Part shown: positions 17,945 through 26,587 of the stretch, piece after piece
Position numbering within the stretch: the stretch's first letter is position 1
How the letters are laid out: every line of letters begins with the position of its first letter
DNA from: an uncultured Roseovarius sp.
GTDB taxonomy: Bacteria; Pseudomonadota; Alphaproteobacteria; Rhodobacterales; Rhodobacteraceae
DNA: 58,095 nucleotides
Assembly: GCF_913057115.1 (NCBI RefSeq)
Contig: NZ_CAJXNN010000025.1
Location: forward strand, 1-58,095
Direction: 5' to 3'
Translations under genes and position numbers: made by a program
Notes under the pieces: model-generated
What the model was told of the DNA's origin: nothing
Databases searched by the model: none
The model's input: only the letters and a program-made list of their open reading frames with translations

Positions 17945-18003
17945 GGTTTTCTTCCCGTGTTTGCGTGGCGCGGGCGGCGCCGGTTGGTTACTTGGCGGCG
18001 CGA

Positions 18004-18765
18004 TCAGTTGATCAGCGTCGGCTTTGTCATCTGGGCGGTGTTCTTGGGCATGACGCCCAAGCGGGTGGCCACTTCGGAATAGGCATCGGTCAGACTGCCG
18101 AGATCGCGGCGGAACACATCTTTGTCCAGCTTCTCGCCGGTCTCGATGTCCCACAAGCGGCAGCTGTCGGGGCTGATTTCGTCGGCGACGATCAAGCGCA
18201 TGAAATCACCTTCGTAGACGCGGCCAATCTCGATCTTGAAGTCGATCAGCTTGATCCCGACGCCGTACATGACGCCTGAGAGGAAATCGTTGACCCGCAA
18301 GGCAAGGCTGAGGATATCGTCCATGTCCTGCTGGCTGGCCCAGCCGAAGGCGGCGATGTGTTCCTCGGTCACCAGCGGATCGCCGAGCTTGTCATCCTTG
18401 AGGCAGTATTCGACGATCGGGCGCGGCAATTGGGTGCCTTCGTCGATACCAAGACGTTTGGACATAGATCCAGCCGCATAGTTGCGCACGATCACTTCAA
18501 GCGGCACGATCTCGCAACTGCGAACCAGTTGCTCTCGCATATTGAGCCGCTTGAGGAAGTGATTGGGAATGCCGATGTTGGTCAAACCCAGCATAAAGTA
18601 CTCCGACAGGATGTTGTTGAGGACGCCCTTGCCCTCGATCACATCCTTTTTTTCGGCATTGTAAGCGGTTGCATCGTCCTTGAAATACTGGACGACGGTG
18701 CCGGGTTCCGGCCCCTCGTAAAGGGTTTTCGCCTTGCCTTCGTAAATTTTCTTGCGCCGCGCCAA
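18004..18765 (-). CDS. purC: Phosphoribosylaminoimidazole-succinocarboxamide synthase
   Basis: A 253-residue SAICAR synthase joining CAIR and aspartate in purine synthesis. It starts (M)[17 protein letters not shown], with [23 protein letters not shown] and [13 protein letters not shown] following, and [10 protein letters not shown] in the second half. No ATG sits at the conserved start; TTG 18765 does, with GGAGG six bases upstream, so I use it. Upstream in-frame starts would add about 26 unmatched residues. Confidence 0.94.
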   Translation of the reverse strand: MARRKKIYEGKAKTLYEGPEPGTVVQYFKDDATAYNAEKKDVIEGKGVLNNILSEYFMLGLTNIGIPNHFLKRLNMREQLVRSCEIVPLEVIVRNYAAGSMSKRLGIDEGTQLPRPIVEYCLKDDKLGDPLVTEEHIAAFGWASQQDMDDILSLALRVNDFLSGVMYGVGIKLIDFKIEIGRVYEGDFMRLIVADEISPDSCRLWDIETGEKLDKDVFRRDLGSLTDAYSEVATRLGVMPKNTAQMTKPTLIN

Positions 18766-18933
18766 AGCAGCCTCCGTCGCTGACCGGGGATGAGTCCCGC
18801 AGGTCCTTGGCGCCCTCTTAGTGCATGAGGGGAAACGCCGCAAGATGGCTCAAGATGCCACTGGGGCCTTGCGATCCGGGGCGCGGGGCGGCATATCTTG
18901 GCTAACTGCAACGCTGCTCTAGGGGAATGACCC

Positions 18934-19251
18934 ATGACCACCTTCGACGATCGCGAAAACGCATTCGAAAACAAGTTCGCCCATGACGAGGAAATGAAAT
19001 TCAAGGCCGAAGCCCGCCGCAACAAGCTCTTGGGTCTTTGGGCGGCGGAACTTCTGGGCAAGACAGGCGACGATGCCGACACCTATGCCAAGGAAGTCGT
19101 GCTTTCGGATTTCGAAGAGGCCGGTCACGAAGATGTGGTGCGCAAGGTCGCCGGTGATCTTGGCGATCTGGCCGATGCCGACACGATCCGTGGCAAGATG
19201 GACGAGCTGCTGCGGGTCGCGAAAGACCAATTGGTCAAGGAAACCGACTAA
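18934..19251 (+). CDS. DUF1476 protein (F1-ATPase inhibitory zeta subunit type)
   Basis: A 105-residue, highly charged helical protein beginning MTTFDDRENAFENKFAHDEE, with KFKAEARRNKLLGLWAA. This is the DUF1476 family, whose Paracoccus member is the zeta subunit that blocks ATP hydrolysis by the F1FO-ATPase through its N-terminal helix. That function is established for the family in alphaproteobacteria and inferred here. It is divergent from purC with its own promoter gap, and followed by a terminator at 19278-19308. Confidence 0.9.
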   Translation: MTTFDDRENAFENKFAHDEEMKFKAEARRNKLLGLWAAELLGKTGDDADTYAKEVVLSDFEEAGHEDVVRKVAGDLGDLADADTIRGKMDELLRVAKDQLVKETD

Positions 19252-19277
19252 GTCGCGCCATCATTCCAGGTAATGTC

Positions 19278-19308
19278 AACGGACTGCGCATTGTCGCGGT
19301 CCGTTTTT
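19278..19308 (+). terminator. Intrinsic terminator after the DUF1476 gene
   Basis: Stem ACGGACTGCG against CGCGGTCCGT with a short loop, followed by a run of T. Confidence 0.8.
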
Positions 19309-19389
19309 ACATGCGCTTTAATCGATATCATTGTCGCGATGGCATGATGGTCATATGCTGCGGTCCGTGAACGTGATACGGATAAGAGC

Positions 19390-20307
19390 ATGCTTGACGG
19401 CCTTGAGTTTCAAACCCGAACGCAATGCCCGGCTTGTGAGGAGCGGGACCATATTTCACTGTGGCGCGGGCAGTTCGATGACGCGGATGTTGCCCGCAAT
19501 ATAGACCTTTACCATTACAGTGGCGATTGGCGCGGCGCGCTTGGCACGGCGCCGTTTGACTTGGTGAAATGCAAAGCCTGCCACTTTAAGTATCACCAAT
19601 ATATTATTGATAACCAATCACTTAATACGGTTTACGGTGAATGGGCGGATGCCGAACAGGCCCGCCGGTTCGAAGCGGCGCATGTGCCGACAAAGGTGGA
19701 CCGGTGGGGCTACCACACACAACTGGCCAAGCTGGTCTTGCGGCTGAGGCGATTGATAGGACGCGACACCGACGCACCCCGCATTCTTGATTTCGGCTGT
19801 GGCGATGGGGCGCTGTTGCGGATGGCGCGCGGGTTTGGCTTTGATGCCTGTGGTATCGACGTCAGTGCCTCGCGCAGTGGTGCGGCGCTGAACGACGGCT
19901 ACCGCATCTATTCTGATTTTGAGGCACTGGACGCGGCTGACCCCGAACCGTTTGACGCAATCGTCCTGTCGCAGGTTCTGGAGCACGTTGCCGACCCGCT
20001 TGATCTGTTGAAGGCCTTGGAGGCGCGTCTTGCACCGGAGGGTGTGCTGTTTGTTGCTGTTCCGGATACATCGGGTGTTACCGTACCACGCAGCTTTCAG
20101 GAGTTCACACTGGTGCAGCCGATTGAACACATCAATGCCTTCACCCCCGACAGCCTGCGCGATCTGGCGCGACGGGCGGGGTTTACGCCGGTCCGCAGGC
20201 CGTCAGCCTTTGTCACGACACGGGCGCGCGATGTTTTGCGTGCGGCGATGAACTGGTTTTTTCAGCCGAAGACGACGGATGTATTCTTGCAGCGCACTGA
20301 TAGCTGA
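19390..20307 (+). CDS. Class I SAM-dependent methyltransferase with N-terminal Cys pair
   Basis: A 305-residue protein. The N-terminus has CPAC near residue 14 and CKAC near 62, a likely zinc site. The methyltransferase core has motif I ILDFGCGDGALLRMA near residue 135, CGIDVS, and FDAIVLSQVLEHVADP. This fits the Methyltransf_23 group, often acting on sugars or envelope precursors. Substrate unknown; neighbours do not help. It stands alone on the plus strand. Confidence 0.8.
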   Translation: MLDGLEFQTRTQCPACEERDHISLWRGQFDDADVARNIDLYHYSGDWRGALGTAPFDLVKCKACHFKYHQYIIDNQSLNTVYGEWADAEQARRFEAAHVPTKVDRWGYHTQLAKLVLRLRRLIGRDTDAPRILDFGCGDGALLRMARGFGFDACGIDVSASRSGAALNDGYRIYSDFEALDAADPEPFDAIVLSQVLEHVADPLDLLKALEARLAPEGVLFVAVPDTSGVTVPRSFQEFTLVQPIEHINAFTPDSLRDLARRAGFTPVRRPSAFVTTRARDVLRAAMNWFFQPKTTDVFLQRTDS

Positions 20308-20430
20308 TCGGTATGTGAGCCGCTTGCATGATCCTCATGCAATCTATGAATTTGCCTCACGCCCCCACATATGACAGGAAACAGAAAAGCGGCGGCCCTG
20401 CCCCGCGTGCAACGGTTTGAAAGGCGCGAA

Positions 20431-21441
20431 ATGAGCAACGCACTCAGCAAGATGATGGAAACCCGCGACTGGATCTTGGCGGATGGAGCCACGGGCACCA
20501 ACCTGTTCAACATGGGGCTGGAATCAGGCGATGCGCCCGAGTTGTGGAACGAGCAGCACCCCGACCGGATCAAGAAGCTGTACCGGCTGGCCGTGGATGC
20601 AGGGAGCGACCTGTTTTTGACCAACTCTTTTGGAGGCAATGCCGCGCGGCTGAAGCTGCACGGCGCGGAAAAGCGCGCGCGAGAGCTGTCGCGCATGTCC
20701 GCCGAGATCGGCCGCGATGTGGCCGATGCCAAGGGTCGCGATATTATCGTTGCAGGCTCGGTTGGGCCGACGGGTGAAATCATGGCGCCCATGGGGGAAC
20801 TGACCCATGAACTGGCCGTGGAAATCTTCCACGAACAAGCGGATGGGCTGAAAGAAGGCGGCGCGGATGTGCTGTGGCTGGAAACGATCAGCGCGCCCGA
20901 GGAATACAAGGCCGCCGCAGAAGCCTTCAAACTGGCCGATATGCCGTGGTGCGGGACCATGAGTTTCGACACCGCAGGGCGCACGATGATGGGCGTCACC
21001 TCGGCTGATATGGTGACCATGGTGGCGAAGTTGGACAACCCGCCGATGGCCTTCGGGGCCAATTGCGGTGTGGGTGCGGCGGACCTGATGCGCACGGTAA
21101 TGGGTTTTATCGCCCAAGGGACAGAGCGCCCGGTGATTGCCAAGGGTAATGCAGGGATTCCCAAATATGTAGACGGGCATATCCATTATGACGGCACGCC
21201 CGAATTGATGGCCGAATACGCGGTTCTGGCGCGCGATGCGGGGGCGACGATCATCGGGGGCTGCTGTGGGACGATGCCCGAACACCTGTCGCAGATGCGC
21301 GAGGCCTTGGAAAGCCGGCCCCGGGGCGAGCGTCCGACGCTCGAAGAGGTGGCCGAAAAGCTGGGCGGGTTTTCCTCGGCAGTGGATGGCACCGGTGAGG
21401 ATGACACGCCCAAGCGCCGCACCCGGCGGCGACGCGGTTAA
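20431..21441 (+). CDS. Homocysteine S-methyltransferase family protein (BHMT-like; likely part of a split methionine synthase)
   Basis: A 336-residue TIM-barrel enzyme. DGATGTNLFNMGLESGDAPELWN is the family start, and the zinc-thiolate ligands are Cys212 (GANCGVG) and Cys278-Cys279 (GGCCGT), as in MetH module 1 and betaine-homocysteine methyltransferases. It transfers a methyl group to homocysteine. A separate corrinoid protein lies 1.3 kb downstream, so the donor may be methylcobalamin on that protein rather than betaine. ATG 20431 is chosen at the conserved start; ATG 20371 would add 20 residues. The last 4 bases overlap the convergent radical SAM gene. Confidence 0.87.
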   Translation: MSNALSKMMETRDWILADGATGTNLFNMGLESGDAPELWNEQHPDRIKKLYRLAVDAGSDLFLTNSFGGNAARLKLHGAEKRARELSRMSAEIGRDVADAKGRDIIVAGSVGPTGEIMAPMGELTHELAVEIFHEQADGLKEGGADVLWLETISAPEEYKAAAEAFKLADMPWCGTMSFDTAGRTMMGVTSADMVTMVAKLDNPPMAFGANCGVGAADLMRTVMGFIAQGTERPVIAKGNAGIPKYVDGHIHYDGTPELMAEYAVLARDAGATIIGGCCGTMPEHLSQMREALESRPRGERPTLEEVAEKLGGFSSAVDGTGEDDTPKRRTRRRRG

Positions 21442-22511
21442 AACAGGCTGAGTTGGTCGCCCTTTTGCGGCGGCGGCTTGAACAGATCGCAGCGCAGCTT
21501 TGGCTGCGCGCGGTCCAGGCCCAAGCGTTTGGCGGCCAGATCGAAGCGTTGCGCAATCATCTGGGCGTAGGTGCCGCTGCCGCGCATGCGGCGGCCCCAA
21601 TCGGCAGAGTAATCCTTCCCGCCGTGCATCTCACGTACCCGCGCCATGACGCGCCCAGCCCGGTCGGGGTAATGTGTCACCAGCCATTCACGAAAGAGCT
21701 GGGACACCTCCAAAGGCAAGCGCAGCATGATCCATGAGGCCGCCGTGGCCCCGGCCCCCTGCCCGGCCTTGAGCAGCGCTTCGATCTCGTGGTCGGTCAG
21801 CCCCGGCACAATGGGCGAGGTCATCACCCGTACCGGCACCCCTGACCCGGAGAGTCGTTCGATCATTTGCAAACGGCGCGCAGGCGATGGCGCACGCGGC
21901 TCCATCCGACGCGAGAGCGTGGGATCGAGGGTGGTGAGCGATATGCCGACACGGACCAAGCCACGCGTCGCCATATCCGAAAGAATGTCCAGATCGCGTT
22001 CGATCAAGCGCCCCTTGGTGACAATGGCGACGGGATGATTGAAACGGTCCAGCACTTTCAGGCAGGCGCGCGTCACTTCATGCGTCTTTTCAATGGGTTG
22101 GTAAGGGTCCGTATTGGTGCCAATGGCGATGGGCGCCACCCGGTAGCGCGCGGCGCGCAATTCATGATTCAAGGCTGCGGGCGCCTCGGGGCGGGCCACA
22201 AGGCGGGTTTCGAAATCCAGGCCCGCCGATAGGCCCAGCCACGCATGGCTTGGCCGTGCGAAACAATAGATGCAGCCATGTTCGCAGCCGCGATACGGGT
22301 TGATCGAGCGGTCAAATGGCAGATCGGGCGAGCGATTGTAAGTGATGATCTTGCGCGGGTTTTCCATGCACACCTCAGTGCGCAAAACGCCTGCCCCCGG
22401 CGCATCCGGCTCAAAACAGCGCTCCAGCCTTTCGAAACGGCCAACACCATTCGAGCCCGCCGCCCGACCGGGGCGACGCAGCGCTGGATCATGGGTGAGG
22501 GATTGCGACAT
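21438..22511 (-). CDS. PA0069-family radical SAM protein
   Basis: A 357-residue protein with a SAM-cluster motif CEHGCIYC (CxxxCxxC) preceded by RSINPYRG. ARPSHAWLGLSAGLDFETRLV and IAIGTNTDPYQPIE follow, all typical of the PA0069/SplB-like group; its reaction is not known. The longer frame begins with TTG 22529; ATG 22511 is preferred. That ATG lies inside the palindrome TTGCGACATGTCGCAA. It is embedded between two genes of the methionine locus but on the opposite strand. Confidence 0.86.
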   Translation of the reverse strand: MSQSLTHDPALRRPGRAAGSNGVGRFERLERCFEPDAPGAGVLRTEVCMENPRKIITYNRSPDLPFDRSINPYRGCEHGCIYCFARPSHAWLGLSAGLDFETRLVARPEAPAALNHELRAARYRVAPIAIGTNTDPYQPIEKTHEVTRACLKVLDRFNHPVAIVTKGRLIERDLDILSDMATRGLVRVGISLTTLDPTLSRRMEPRAPSPARRLQMIERLSGSGVPVRVMTSPIVPGLTDHEIEALLKAGQGAGATAASWIMLRLPLEVSQLFREWLVTHYPDRAGRVMARVREMHGGKDYSADWGRRMRGSGTYAQMIAQRFDLAAKRLGLDRAQPKLRCDLFKPPPQKGDQLSLF

Positions 22512-22656
22512 GTCGCAACATTGGAACAAATAAAGAACACTTGCAACAACCCAATATAAATCATGAAGGCTTTTCGAAGGTAATTGCCTCTATAACAGGA
22601 TAAAGGTCGGTAGCAGCGCGGCCAGTGTCGCAATTCGGAAAGTTGGTATGCGACAA
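22503..22656. promoter_or_regulatory. Palindrome TTGCGACATGTCGCAA and spaced half-sites
   Basis: A perfect 16-base palindrome at 22503-22518 covers the radical SAM start codon. The same half-site recurs as TGTCGCAA at 22626-22633 and inverted as TGCGACAA at 22649-22656, in the promoter gap of the divergent corrinoid gene. This suggests an operator for a shared regulator; the regulator is unknown. Confidence 0.55.
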
Positions 22657-22721
22657 ATTGACGAAAGCTGACGCAGAGACAAACGCGCCGAGGGCGCCAC
22701 AGGAATCGAAGGAAACCGCTC

Positions 22722-23426
22722 ATGTCTGATGAAGAAGACGACATCATCCTGTCGGAACTGGACGACGAGGAACTTGTCCAACAGATGTGGGACGACCTTT
22801 ACGACGGTCTGAAAGAAGAGATCGAAGAAGGCGTCAATATCCTGCTTGAGCGCGGCTGGGCGCCTTACAAGATCCTGACCGAAGCACTGGTGGGCGGTAT
22901 GACCATCGTCGGCAAGGACTTCCGCGATGGCATCCTCTTCGTGCCCGAGGTGCTTTTGGCCGCCAACGCCATGAAGGCGGGTATGTCGATCCTCAAACCG
23001 CTGCTGGCCGAAACCGGTGCGCCGCGTGTGGGCTCCATGGTAATCGGCACCGTCAAGGGCGACATCCACGACATCGGCAAGAACCTTGTGTCGATGATGA
23101 TGGAAGGCGCAGGGTTCGAAGTGGTCGATATCGGCATCAACAACCCGGTCGAAAACTACCTTGAGGCCTTGGAAGAGCATAAGCCCGACATTCTGGGCAT
23201 GTCGGCCCTGCTGACCACCACCATGCCCTACATGAAGGTTGTGATCGACACGATGGTCGAACAGGGCGTGCGCGATGACTATATCGTTCTGGTGGGCGGT
23301 GCGCCCTTGAACGAGGAGTTCGGCAAGGCCATCGGGGCCGACGCCTATTGCCGTGACGCGGCCGTGGCCGTTGAAACCGCCAAGGAATACTGCGGTCGCA
23401 AGCACAACCAAGGTGCGACGGGCTAA
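22722..23426 (+). CDS. B12-binding corrinoid protein
   Basis: A 234-residue protein like methyltransferase-cognate corrinoid proteins and MetH module 3. A helical cap region (about residues 1-90: WDDLYDGLKEEIEEGVNILLERG, FVPEVLLAANAMKAGM) precedes a Rossmann-like B12 domain. The base-off motif is DIHDIG with D114, H116 and G119, followed by GMSALLTTTMPYMK and VGGAPLN. It would carry the methyl group to the BHMT-like partner upstream. No cobalamin riboswitch is visible in the 210-base gap before it. A terminator follows at 23454. Confidence 0.93.
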   Translation: MSDEEDDIILSELDDEELVQQMWDDLYDGLKEEIEEGVNILLERGWAPYKILTEALVGGMTIVGKDFRDGILFVPEVLLAANAMKAGMSILKPLLAETGAPRVGSMVIGTVKGDIHDIGKNLVSMMMEGAGFEVVDIGINNPVENYLEALEEHKPDILGMSALLTTTMPYMKVVIDTMVEQGVRDDYIVLVGGAPLNEEFGKAIGADAYCRDAAVAVETAKEYCGRKHNQGATG

Positions 23427-23453
23427 GGGCCTCACATGACTTTGATGTCTAAG

Positions 23454-23485
23454 CGGCCCGCCCTAGCAGCGGGCCGTTTGTTTTT
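23454..23485 (+). terminator. Intrinsic terminator after the corrinoid gene
   Basis: CGGCCCGC/GCGGGCCG stem (23454-23461 with 23469-23476) followed by TTTGTTTTT. It sits between the corrinoid and DUF1638 genes, so the latter may depend on partial read-through. Confidence 0.88.
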
Positions 23486-23496
23486 GAGGGCAGACC

Positions 23497-24150
23497 ATGA
23501 GCGATTTACCCAGCGATAGCATCCTGACCGAAGATGGCTTTGCCGGAACCGACGCAGGTGGGCGGATATTGCTGATCGCCTGCGGGGCTTTGGCGCGCGA
23601 GATCATTGCGCTGAAACGGCTGAACGGCTGGGATCACATGGACCTGCAATGCCTGCCTGCCAAGCTGCACCTCTATCCAGACCAAATCCCCCAAGCCGTG
23701 GAACAGGCCGTCACCGAGAACCGCCAGAGTTATGACCGCGTTTTCGTGGTTTACGCCGATTGCGGCACTGGTGGGCTCTTGCAGGCCAAATGCGCCGAAC
23801 TGGGCGTCGAGATGGTGGAGGGCCCGCATTGTTATTCCTTCTTCGAAGGCAACGCCGCCTTTGCCGCCCATGGTGACGAAGAAATCACTGCGTTTTACCT
23901 GACGGATTTTCTGGTCAAACAGTTTGACGCCTTCGTCTGGAAACCCATGGGTTTGGACCGTCACCCCGAACTCCGCGACATGATGTTCGGCAATTACACC
24001 AAACTGGTCTATCAGGCCCAAACCGATGACCCGGCCTTGCGCGCAAAGGCGGAAGACTGCGCCGCGCGGCTTGGGCTGGCCTATGAATACCGTTTCACGG
24101 GCTACGGAGATCTGGCCACCGCACTCGCAGATCAAGCCAGGACACCCTGA
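23497..24150 (+). CDS. DUF1638 family protein
   Basis: A 217-residue soluble protein with conserved Cys motifs: CGALAREI near residue 28, YADCGTGG near 90, and GPHCYSFFEG near 110. DUF1638 genes are often found beside corrinoid methyltransferase genes. The placement here, after the BHMT-like and corrinoid genes, fits an accessory role in the B12 methyl-transfer system. The reaction is not known. The start ATG 23497 follows a GAGGG site and lies just after the upstream terminator. Confidence 0.83.
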   Translation: MSDLPSDSILTEDGFAGTDAGGRILLIACGALAREIIALKRLNGWDHMDLQCLPAKLHLYPDQIPQAVEQAVTENRQSYDRVFVVYADCGTGGLLQAKCAELGVEMVEGPHCYSFFEGNAAFAAHGDEEITAFYLTDFLVKQFDAFVWKPMGLDRHPELRDMMFGNYTKLVYQAQTDDPALRAKAEDCAARLGLAYEYRFTGYGDLATALADQARTP

Positions 24151-24180
24151 CCTTCTTCTGTTCAAAAATATCCCGGGGAG

Positions 24181-24207
24181 TTTGAGGGGCAGCGCCCCTC
24201 ATTCAAA
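24181..24207. terminator. Hairpin between convergent genes
   Basis: TGAGGGGC against GCCCCTCA with flanking TTT/AAA; sits between the DUF1638 and sufE ends. Its sequence type (G4C-rich, extended by CCCGGGG upstream) looks like a dispersed intergenic element. Confidence 0.6.
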
Positions 24208-24249
24208 CAAAACCAGCGCGGCGAAGCCGCACATTCGGGTCTCGGTTAC

Positions 24250-24660
24250 TCAGGCCGCCTCGGACGCGACGGTGCGGATACGTTCGATCATCGCGCGCAA
24301 GCCATTGGACCGCTGCGCCGAGAGATGGTCGTTCAGCCCAAGGCGAGCCAGTTCCGCCGGGGCATCGACTTTTGGCACCTCGGTAACTGGCAAATCGTTG
24401 TAAAGCGCCCGGAGGACCGAAATCAGGCCGCGGACGATCATGGCGTCGCTGTCTCCTTCAAAGGAAAACCTGCCGCCCTCGGTCTTGGGGTGAAGCCAGA
24501 CCTGACTGGCGCAGCCCTCCACTTTCGTAGCGGGCACCTTGAGCGCGTCGTCCAGCGGCTCCATCGCGCGTCCGTGGTCAATGACGTAGCGATACCTGTC
24601 TTCCCAATCGTCGAGAAATTCGAAATCGGCAACGATATTTTCAAAGGCGTCTTGGGCCAT
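24250..24660 (-). CDS. sufE: SufE family sulfur acceptor
   Basis: A 136-residue protein. The active-site loop KVEGCASQVWL has Cys50; DLPVTEVPKVD and LSAQRSNGLRAMIERI near the end are typical SufE. It accepts persulfide from the SufS cysteine desulfurase during Fe-S cluster assembly. GGAG precedes the ATG at 24660. No other suf gene is nearby, as usual for stand-alone SufE in this group. Confidence 0.93.
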   Translation of the reverse strand: MAQDAFENIVADFEFLDDWEDRYRYVIDHGRAMEPLDDALKVPATKVEGCASQVWLHPKTEGGRFSFEGDSDAMIVRGLISVLRALYNDLPVTEVPKVDAPAELARLGLNDHLSAQRSNGLRAMIERIRTVASEAA

Positions 24661-24786
24661 GGTTCACTCCGGTTTGTCTTGGTTAAAGACCTAGGCGCGG
24701 GAAAGGTGAAGGTCCAGACCCCGCTTATACCTTTTCAAGGCGCGCGTGATAGGATAGTCGGGACAAAAGAGACAAAGGCGTTTGCG

Positions 24787-25317
24787 ATGCGGATTTTTCT
24801 TTCCCTTCTCGTAGTTTCTTCGCTGGCTTTGGCGGGTTGTAGCGGTTGGCGCGATTCGCGTGTGAACCCGTCCAACTGGTTTGGCGACAGTGAGCCCCGG
24901 CGCGTGGCCAAGGCCGAGACCACCGAAGAAGTGAACCCGCTTATCCCGGAACGGACGGGGATTTTCGACAGACGTACAGAGAATGTCTCATACGAGGGAA
25001 CCCCCGTCGATCAGGTGACTGCCCTGAGTATTGAGCGCACCCCGGGTGGGGCCATTGTCCGGGCAACCGGCCTTCCCCTTCGCCAGCAGGCTTTTGATGC
25101 GCGGCTGGTCAACGAGGGCGACGAGAACGACGAGTTGCAAACGGTCGACGGCGTTCTGACCTTCCGGCTGTCGGCCGTTCAGTCGCGAACCGCGCCGCAA
25201 GGCCCCGAGCGGACCCGCCGTATTCACGTCGCGCGGTTCGTGTCGGACCAGACACTCGCGCAGACGCGTGTCATCCGCGTTGTCGGTGCCCGGAACGAAC
25301 GCGTCTCGCGGCGCTGA
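24787..25317 (+). CDS. Small outer-envelope lipoprotein, function unknown
   Basis: A 176-residue protein with a lipoprotein signal MRIFLSLLVVSSLALAGC (lipid-modified Cys18). The mature part has PSNWFGDSEP, VNPLIPERTGIFDRR and DQVTALSIERTPGGAIVRATG, a pattern seen in conserved Rhodobacterales envelope proteins. No catalytic motif is recognisable. The frame extends upstream across sufE antisense, but only ATG 24787 gives the signal peptide. Ends 6 bases from the convergent rnd gene. Confidence 0.78.
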   Translation: MRIFLSLLVVSSLALAGCSGWRDSRVNPSNWFGDSEPRRVAKAETTEEVNPLIPERTGIFDRRTENVSYEGTPVDQVTALSIERTPGGAIVRATGLPLRQQAFDARLVNEGDENDELQTVDGVLTFRLSAVQSRTAPQGPERTRRIHVARFVSDQTLAQTRVIRVVGARNERVSRR

Positions 25318-25323
25318 AACGTT

Positions 25324-26481
25324 CTACAAATCAACTGTCTTGATAGACCCGCCTTTGGCGGCCAGGGCGATTTCACCATCACAAAGGCGCAGTGCGTCTT
25401 GTCCGAAGACATCGTTGCGCCAGCCGCGTAAGGCGGGCACATCGCGCAGCCCCGCGGAAAGTGCATCAAGGTCCGCCGCACTGGCGATCAATTTCGAGGC
25501 GACGCCAAAGTTCTCTGTCTTGGCCTTGAGCAAAACCCGCAAAAGGTCGGCCAAGGCCGGGTTCACTTGCAGCTTTTCGCGGCTACGATCGGGTTTGGGC
25601 AGGTTTTCGGCTGGGCAATTCACCCCGGCGTCAACGGCCTTCAGAATACCATCCGCAATATCGCCCTTGCGCGCCTCGCGCAGAAGCAGGCGCGAGCGTG
25701 ACAGATCCTTGTGTGACAGGGGTTTGGTTGAGGCCAGTTCGACAAGCGCGTCATCCTTGAACACGCGATTGCGTGGAATATTGCGGGATTGGGCGTAGTC
25801 TTCGCGAAAACGGGCCAGCTCACGCACGATCGCCAAGAATTTCGCCGAGGGATTGCGGGTTTTGACGCGCTTCCACGCCTCGTCCGGTTTGACCACGTAG
25901 CTGGAGCCGTCCGTGAGGATTTCCAATTCCTCGGCGACCCATGCGGCGCGCCCGGTATCCTCAAGCTTCTTGGCCAGGAATTCATAGATCTGACGCAGGT
26001 GCGTGACATCCGCCAAGGCGTACTTCTTTTGCGCCTCGGTAAGGGGGCGGCGCGACCAATCAGTAAAGCGCGAGCTTTTATCAAGCTGTTGCTTCGCGAT
26101 CTTGCGGACCAGCGTTTCATATCCGGCCTGATCGCCAAAGCCGCAGACCATCGCAGCGACTTGCGTATCAAACAAGGGAGCAGGAATAACGCCGGCATCG
26201 ACGTAGAAAATCTCGAGGTCTTGGCGTGCGGCGTGGAACACCTTGACCACCGAGGTATCGCGGAAAAGATCGTAGAGCGGCTCCAGCGATAGATTGTTTT
26301 CCAGTGGATCGACCAAGACGGCGTTGCTGTCGTCCTTGCCCGGCAGAGCGAGTTGAATAAGGCAAAGCTTGGAATAATAGGTGCGTTCGCGCAGGAACTC
26401 GGTATCGACAGTAATGTAATCGTGTTTGGCAGCCTCGGCACAGAAATCGGCAAGCTCTTCGGTGGTTGTCAGGGTTTTCAT
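25324..26481 (-). CDS. rnd: Ribonuclease D
   Basis: A 385-residue DEDDy 3'-5' exoribonuclease for tRNA 3' maturation. Exo I is VDTEFLRERTYY (Asp26, Glu28), exo II is HAARQDLEIF, and exo III is YALADVTHLRQIYEFL. An HRDC-like region follows (about residues 205-285: RVFKDDALVELASTKP). Length is typical. It reads opposite to the lipoprotein gene and leaves 106 bases to purN with no clear terminator. Confidence 0.95.
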   Translation of the reverse strand: MKTLTTTEELADFCAEAAKHDYITVDTEFLRERTYYSKLCLIQLALPGKDDSNAVLVDPLENNLSLEPLYDLFRDTSVVKVFHAARQDLEIFYVDAGVIPAPLFDTQVAAMVCGFGDQAGYETLVRKIAKQQLDKSSRFTDWSRRPLTEAQKKYALADVTHLRQIYEFLAKKLEDTGRAAWVAEELEILTDGSSYVVKPDEAWKRVKTRNPSAKFLAIVRELARFREDYAQSRNIPRNRVFKDDALVELASTKPLSHKDLSRSRLLLREARKGDIADGILKAVDAGVNCPAENLPKPDRSREKLQVNPALADLLRVLLKAKTENFGVASKLIASAADLDALSAGLRDVPALRGWRNDVFGQDALRLCDGEIALAAKGGSIKTVDL

Positions 26482-26587
26482 CTAAGGCATTTCTATTCTT
26501 GAATGGGTCGAGGCGGGAAACCGCGCTTCATACCCGTATAGGCAAAGACGCAGGCAATGAAAATGCCCCGCCCTATTTGCCCTTTTG

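Noticed and set aside
17705..18154. Long version of purS (149 aa)
   Set aside because: The extra N-terminus is antisense to purC and PurS proteins are about 80 residues.
20404..20434. Sequence with AACGG and GGCG blocks before the BHMT-like gene, recalling the SAM/SAH riboswitch of Rhodobacterales
   Set aside because: The stem would be only 3-5 pairs and the loop lacks the complementary segment needed for the pseudoknot with the ribosome site.
22530..22721. Possible cobalamin riboswitch before the corrinoid gene
   Set aside because: No B12-box-like sequence found in the 190-base gap.
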